Origin: JAKAWM01 sp049966695
GTDB lineage: Bacteria; Actinomycetota; Acidimicrobiia; Acidimicrobiales; Palsa-688
Length of the DNA: 17,621 bases
Reading direction: 5' to 3'
Assembly (NCBI GenBank): GCA_049966695.1
Contig: JBMFUG010000057.1
Coordinates: 1-17,621, forward strand
Part shown: positions 13,936 to 17,621 of the stretch, piece after piece
Numbering within the stretch: position 1 is the stretch's first letter
How the letters are laid out: every line of letters starts with the position of its first letter
The notes under the pieces: generated by a model
The model's database searches: none
Seen by the model: only the letters and a program-made list of their open reading frames with translations
What the model was told of the DNA's origin: nothing
Translations under genes and position numbers: made by a program

Positions 13936-14859
13936 GTGCACGACATCGACGTTAAGTTCCAGCCAACCGACCTAGAGCTGGCACCTATAGCTGAACTCCT
14001 CGCCGATGCCGCCGGCCCTGACGGTCACCCTGCCCTTTCTGAACATGCCTGGTTGGACTTGGTGAACCATCGCAGCGAAGGCTTTGCCGGGCTTGCAGCC
14101 TGGGAGCCAGGCCGCACACGCCTTGTTGGCTATGCCCAGCTAAGCCGCGACGCCAGCTCCGCCGAGGCGGCACCCAACTGGTCGCTCGAGGTCGTCGTAA
14201 GCCCCAGCTACAGCCCACCAGCCGCCACCATAGGCGAAGAGCTCGTGCAAAGCGCGCTCCGCCTTGTTAGGGCACAGGGCGGGGGGTACCTGAGCTTGCG
14301 GGTCAACCAGCCCCGTCCCTACGGTGAGCAGGTTGGAGCGTCCGCTGGCCTGTCGCCGGGGCGCGTCCTGTACGAGATGCGCCGGCCCCTGCCCGCACCT
14401 GCCGGGCCAACCATAAAGACAAGGCCCTTCCGCCCAGGCAGCGACGAGCAAGCCTGGCTCCGGGTGAACAACCGTGCCTTCCACCAGCACCCCGAGCAGG
14501 GAGGCTGGACGATAGAGGCCCTCCAACAAAGGCAGCAGCTGCCCTGGTTCAGTCCTGAAGGCCTGTTGTTGTACGAGCAAGACGGCGAGCTAGCCGGGTT
14601 CTGCTGGACCAAGGTCCACACACCGCGCGAACGCGGTCTCGGCGAACTGTACGTGCTCGCGGTAGACCCCCGCTTTCACCAGCGCGGGCTCGGACGGCAG
14701 CTCACTTTGGCCGGCCTCAGCTACTTGACAAGCCTCGGCCTGTCGGAGGCCATGCTCTACGTAGACGCCGCCAACGTGCCAGCGGTAAAGCTGTACGTGG
14801 ACCTGGGCTTTACAGTCAAGCACATAGACCAGACCTATACCGGCCATGTCGCGCCGTAA
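13936..14859 (+). CDS. mshD: Mycothiol synthase (GNAT acetyltransferase)
   Basis: MshD acetylates the cysteine of Cys-GlcN-Ins, the last step of mycothiol synthesis. The 307 residues form two tandem GNAT domains, the N-terminal one (1-150) degenerate as in known MshD. The C-terminal domain holds AFHQHPEQGGWT (181-192), FCWTKVH (222-228), GELYVLAVDP (236-245), the acetyl-CoA loop QRGLGRQL (249-256), MLYVDAAN (273-280) and LYVDLGF (286-292). These match MshD closely and separate it from general GNATs. GTG start at 13936; the upstream sequence lacks a clear ribosome-binding site. The other mycothiol genes are not in the window. It is convergent with sqdB. Confidence 0.93.
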   Translation: MHDIDVKFQPTDLELAPIAELLADAAGPDGHPALSEHAWLDLVNHRSEGFAGLAAWEPGRTRLVGYAQLSRDASSAEAAPNWSLEVVVSPSYSPPAATIGEELVQSALRLVRAQGGGYLSLRVNQPRPYGEQVGASAGLSPGRVLYEMRRPLPAPAGPTIKTRPFRPGSDEQAWLRVNNRAFHQHPEQGGWTIEALQQRQQLPWFSPEGLLLYEQDGELAGFCWTKVHTPRERGLGELYVLAVDPRFHQRGLGRQLTLAGLSYLTSLGLSEAMLYVDAANVPAVKLYVDLGFTVKHIDQTYTGHVAP

Positions 14860-14900
14860 GTGCCAGCTCGCGCCCTTCTATTGGGCCTAAAGCCTAACGA

Positions 14901-14931
14901 GCCTGAGCGCTGCGCTCGCACGCCTGAGCGC
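14901..14931. terminator. Possible hairpin and repeated 10-mer between convergent mshD and sqdB
   Basis: GAGCG-CTG-CGCTC (14905-14917) can form a 5-bp GC hairpin. The 10-mer GCCTGAGCGC occurs at 14901-14910 and again at 14922-14931. There is no T-run, so an intrinsic terminator is only a guess based on position in an 84-bp convergent gap. Confidence 0.3.
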
Positions 14932-14943
14932 CTCCGAGCACCC

Positions 14944-16236
14944 TCAGCGTGGCGTGACGCCTTTCGGCTTAGACGCGCCAGCACCGCTCGGCCCATCTCC
15001 CTCGTAATCCTCATCTGCCACGGGAGCACGACCGGGGCCAATGAGCAGGTCCGGCGCTACCTCCATGCCCTTGCGCCAGACAGAGCGGCAAATGATCTTC
15101 GAGAGGTCGACCCGGTGGCGGTACTTGCTGGCCACGTCGCGGACCTCTTCAAGCAGGCCCTCGGACAGCGTCGTCGGCTTGAGGCCTAGGGACAAGAAGC
15201 GCTCGTTGCGGATCACCAGCTCGTTTTCGGCGTCCTCTACGCGCGGGTTGGGCAGGTTTACGATCTCCGCCCCCGTCAGGTTGGACACCAGCTTGGCCAG
15301 GTCGCGCACCCGGTGCACCTCGGTAGCCTGGTTGAACACCGACACCCTGTCCCCCGCCTTGGGCGGGTTGTTGATCGCTATTTCTATGCAGCGCACCGTG
15401 TCGCGTATGTGTATGAAGGCCCTGCTCTGGCCACCTGTCCCGTGCACGGTCAGGGGATGCCCGATGGCGGCTTGCATCATGAACCTGTTGAGCACCGTCC
15501 CGTAGTCACCGTCGTAGTCGAAGCGGTTGATGAGCCGCTCGTCGAGCGCGGTCTGGTCGGTCTGCGTGCCCCAGACAATGCCCTGGTGAAGGTCCGTGAT
15601 ACGGATCCCGTCGTTCTTCGCGTAGTAGGCGAAGATCAACTGGTCCAGCGTCTTGGTCATGTGGTACACAGAACCAGCGTTGGCGGGGTGCAAGATCTCC
15701 CGCTCTATTTCCCCATCGGGGGTGGGGATCTTGACAGTCAGGTAACCCTCAGGGATAGGAGCCGAACCCGACCAGCCGTAGCCGTACACGCCCGTTGTAC
15801 CGAGGTGCACCACCGCAGCGTCGACACCGGTGTCCACCAGGGCGCAAAGCAGGTTATGAGTGCCGCGCACATTGTTGTCGACGGTGTAGCGCTTGGCCTT
15901 GGGGGAACGCATCGAGTACGGGGCGGCCCGCTGCTCAGCGAAGTGCACTATCGCGTCCGGCTGCTCTTCTTCCAGCAAGCTCACCAACTTGCTGTACTGC
16001 AAAGCCAAGTCGAGGTTGACGAAGCGGATCTCCTTGCCTGTCACCTCCCTCCAGGCCCGTAAGCGCTCGCCGATAAAGCGGATCGGCGTGAGGGACTCAA
16101 CTTCAAGCTCTATGTCAATTGCACGGCGAGACAGGTTATCTACGATAACTACGTCATGGCCCTTGGAGGACAGGTGCAGAGAGGTCGGCCAACCACAAAA
16201 GCCGTCCCCACCCAGGATCATTATCTTCATCGCCAT
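14944..16236 (-). CDS. sqdB: UDP-sulfoquinovose synthase (SQD1/SqdB type)
   Basis: An extended SDR enzyme predicted to make UDP-sulfoquinovose from UDP-glucose and sulfite, the donor for sulfoquinovosyl diacylglycerol or sulfosugar glycans. Residues 1-16 (GGDGFCGW nucleotide loop), HFAEQRAAPYSMRS (98-111), GTTG (146-149) with the active-site Thr, YHMTK (191-195, catalytic Tyr/Lys), GIVWGTQTDQT, TVLNRFMMQAAIGHPLTVHG and NPRVEDAENE closely follow plant SQD1 and archaeal Agl3 rather than ordinary GalE. The 430 residues exceed the usual 380-400; the last 40 or so (from 390) are a polar, Gly/Pro/acid-rich tail. ATG at 16236 has GGAAGG about 9 nt upstream. No sulfolipid glycosyltransferase (sqdX) lies in the window. 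It is divergent from rlmN. Confidence 0.92.
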   Translation of the reverse strand: MAMKIMILGGDGFCGWPTSLHLSSKGHDVVIVDNLSRRAIDIELEVESLTPIRFIGERLRAWREVTGKEIRFVNLDLALQYSKLVSLLEEEQPDAIVHFAEQRAAPYSMRSPKAKRYTVDNNVRGTHNLLCALVDTGVDAAVVHLGTTGVYGYGWSGSAPIPEGYLTVKIPTPDGEIEREILHPANAGSVYHMTKTLDQLIFAYYAKNDGIRITDLHQGIVWGTQTDQTALDERLINRFDYDGDYGTVLNRFMMQAAIGHPLTVHGTGGQSRAFIHIRDTVRCIEIAINNPPKAGDRVSVFNQATEVHRVRDLAKLVSNLTGAEIVNLPNPRVEDAENELVIRNERFLSLGLKPTTLSEGLLEEVRDVASKYRHRVDLSKIICRSVWRKGMEVAPDLLIGPGRAPVADEDYEGDGPSGAGASKPKGVTPR

Positions 16237-16266
16237 CTACGTTAGCCTTCCGTAGGCTGTAAGGCC
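16237..16266. promoter_or_regulatory. 30-bp divergent start region between sqdB and rlmN
   Basis: Only 30 bp separate the two ATGs, so each promoter must lie within the other gene or the transcripts are nearly leaderless. An inverted repeat AGCCT-tccgt-AGGCT (16244-16258) sits in the centre; on the minus strand it includes the GGAAGG that serves sqdB. Regulation by the hairpin is possible but unproven. Confidence 0.4.
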
Positions 16267-17325
16267 ATGCCGGGCGCCTACGACATCGACCGCGACCAGC
16301 TCGCCGCCCTCTTGCCAGGCCAGCCTCGCTACCGTGTAGAGCAGGTTTGGCGCGGCCTTTGGGAAAGAGGAGAGCGACCTTCGGCCATGACTGAGCTGCC
16401 CAAGGCCTTGCGCTACCAGCTCGAGGCCGCCTTACCTCAGGCCCTCCAAGAGGTCTCACGTTGGACGTCCTCGGACCGCCGTACGACAAAGTGGCTCTGG
16501 CAGCTGCACGACGGCGCCCAAGTGGAGAGCGTGCTCATGCACTACCGGGACAGGGCCACGGTGTGCGTCTCAAGCCAAGCTGGCTGCGCCATGGGGTGCC
16601 GCTTTTGCGCCACTGGCCAGATGGGGTTTGTGCGCCATCTGACCGCGGGCGAAATAGTGGAGCAGGTCGTCCTGGCCCGACGCGAAGCACTGCCTCGCCG
16701 TCTCAGCAACGTCGTGCTGATGGGCATGGGCGAGCCATTGGCCAACTACGACCGGGTCTGGGCAGCTATCGTCTCGTTGCGCTCAGAGCTCGGGATATCT
16801 GCTCGTCACATCACGGTTTCGACCGTCGGCGTCGTGCCCGGTGTACGCCGGCTGGCTCACGAGGCACTACCGGTCAACCTCGCTGTTTCCCTGCACGCCG
16901 CCCGTGACTCGCTACGTTCCGAGCTCGTCCCCCTGAACAGGCGCTACCCCCTGTCTGTGCTGATGGCAGCGTGCTCTGAGTACGTGCATGCCAAGAACCG
17001 CCGGCTGTCGTTCGAATGGGCGCTCATCGACGGCGTCAACGATACCGCCCGGGACGCAGACGAACTTGCCGAGCTGGCATTACCTCTCGGCGCGCACGTC
17101 AACCTCATCCCCCTCAACCCCACGGCCGGCTACCCGTTGCGCGCCACTCCCCCAGCAGGCATCGCGGCCTTTTTCGACCAGCTGACAGCGCAAGGCGTGA
17201 ACGCTACCGTGCGGTCCAAGCGAGGCAATGACATCAACGCCGCCTGCGGGCAGCTGGCTGCCCGGGTCGCACGTGCTCCCGGGCCTGCCCCGAGCCATGC
17301 CTCACGCGCCGGCGTGCCAAACTGA
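16267..17325 (+). CDS. rlmN: Dual-specificity RNA methyltransferase RlmN
   Basis: A radical SAM enzyme that methylates C2 of A2503 in 23S rRNA and A37 in some tRNAs. The 352 residues contain the cluster motif C-x3-C-x2-C at Cys107, 111 and 114 (CAMGCRFCATG), MGMGEPLANY (142-151), ITVSTVGVVPGVRRLA, LAVSLHA and the acceptor Cys327 in NDINAACGQL. RlmN rather than Cfr is favoured by ordinary chromosomal context. The last 20 residues are Pro/Ala-rich and variable. ATG at 16267. The membrane protein gene downstream starts 4 nt after its stop, suggesting co-transcription. Confidence 0.97.
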   Translation: MPGAYDIDRDQLAALLPGQPRYRVEQVWRGLWERGERPSAMTELPKALRYQLEAALPQALQEVSRWTSSDRRTTKWLWQLHDGAQVESVLMHYRDRATVCVSSQAGCAMGCRFCATGQMGFVRHLTAGEIVEQVVLARREALPRRLSNVVLMGMGEPLANYDRVWAAIVSLRSELGISARHITVSTVGVVPGVRRLAHEALPVNLAVSLHAARDSLRSELVPLNRRYPLSVLMAACSEYVHAKNRRLSFEWALIDGVNDTARDADELAELALPLGAHVNLIPLNPTAGYPLRATPPAGIAAFFDQLTAQGVNATVRSKRGNDINAACGQLAARVARAPGPAPSHASRAGVPN

Positions 17326-17329
17326 AGAG

Positions 17330-17621
17330 ATGGCCAACACGCAGTGGCTCGACAAGAGCCAGCCTCAGACGCTTTACATGGCCAACGTGCTGCTTTACTT
17401 CAATGCCGCCTGGTGGCTCCTGTACCTGCTCCTTGGTGCGCCCGAGTTCGGCATCCTGGCAGTTGGCGCCATTTTCGCTGGCTTGGGGCTAGCCAACGAA
17501 AAAAGGCTCGGCTACTGGGGAGCCATCCTGATAGCCGCGCTCAACCTGCTCATGCTCTTGGACGCGTTCTTGCAAAGCCCGTCGTCGATCGGGGTCGTGT
17601 TCAGCCTCATCTTTGCCATCG
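17330..17621 (+). CDS. Small multi-spanning membrane protein, partial (right edge)
   Basis: Open from ATG 17330 to the window end (97 codons seen, no stop). Three to four hydrophobic stretches are visible: VLLYFNAAWWLLYLLLG (20-36), FGILAVGAIFAGLGLA (40-55), WGAILIAALNLLMLLDAFL (64-82) and SIGVVFSLIFAI at the edge, with short loops between them. The N-terminus is polar. A second ATG at 17378 within a repeated ATGGCCAAC is an alternative start. It starts 4 nt after rlmN and is probably co-transcribed. I do not recognise the family; the function is unknown. Confidence 0.8.
   Translation, partial: MANTQWLDKSQPQTLYMANVLLYFNAAWWLLYLLLGAPEFGILAVGAIFAGLGLANEKRLGYWGAILIAALNLLMLLDAFLQSPSSIGVVFSLIFAI

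Noticed and set aside
15313..16062. 249-codon plus-strand open frame over sqdB
   Set aside because: It is an antisense shadow of a strongly recognised gene; the translation has no family features.

Overview
The window reads as chromosomal DNA from a high-GC actinobacterium. Three things point there: a mycothiol synthase (MshD) homologue, since mycothiol is the actinobacterial low-molecular-weight thiol; a long run of minus-strand histidine genes in the order hisD-hisC-hisB-hisH-hisA-hisF, followed downstream by hisI-trpE; and heavy use of GTG starts. An Acidimicrobiia-type lineage would fit the gene content, but that is inference. I see no rRNA, tRNA, CRISPR array, insertion sequence or phage gene.

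Layout. From about 12.83 kb down to the left edge, every confident gene is on the minus strand. First come hisD, hisC, hisB, hisH, hisA and hisF. They are packed with ATGA/GTGA stop-start overlaps or 3-nt gaps, so they look like one translationally coupled operon for the middle and late steps of histidine synthesis. After hisF come a GroES-fold protein without GroEL, a DUF4432/aldose 1-epimerase-type protein and an aldo/keto reductase. About 1.1 kb follows with no confident gene. It holds an imperfect 24-bp tandem repeat and coding-like plus-strand fragments in several frames, possibly a decayed or frameshifted gene. Then come hisI, trpE and a YgfZ/GcvT-type folate-binding protein, overlapping one another, and an MFS transporter that runs off the left edge. 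hisG, hisE, hisN, trpG and the other trp genes are not in the window.

To the right of hisD lies a divergent intergenic region with repeated elements, then a plus-strand 61-aa helical protein of unknown function. Next is nth (endonuclease III, minus), divergent from mshD (plus) across an intergenic region with a perfect 8-bp inverted repeat. A solitary sqdB-type UDP-sulfoquinovose synthase (minus) converges on mshD. It diverges, with only 30 bp between starts, from rlmN (plus). The last gene is a small multi-spanning membrane protein cut by the right edge.

How it fits together: HisD/C/B/HF/A/I cover most of histidine synthesis. HisH and HisF form the glutamine amidotransferase-cyclase, and TrpE opens tryptophan synthesis from chorismate. 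HisA carries a Lys-Gly-Trp motif where actinobacterial PriA has Arg-Gly-Trp, which suggests a HisA without the TrpF activity. The least expected gene is sqdB, which makes the sulfosugar donor for sulfolipid or sulfoglycan. The least explained stretch is 3.96-5.05 kb.
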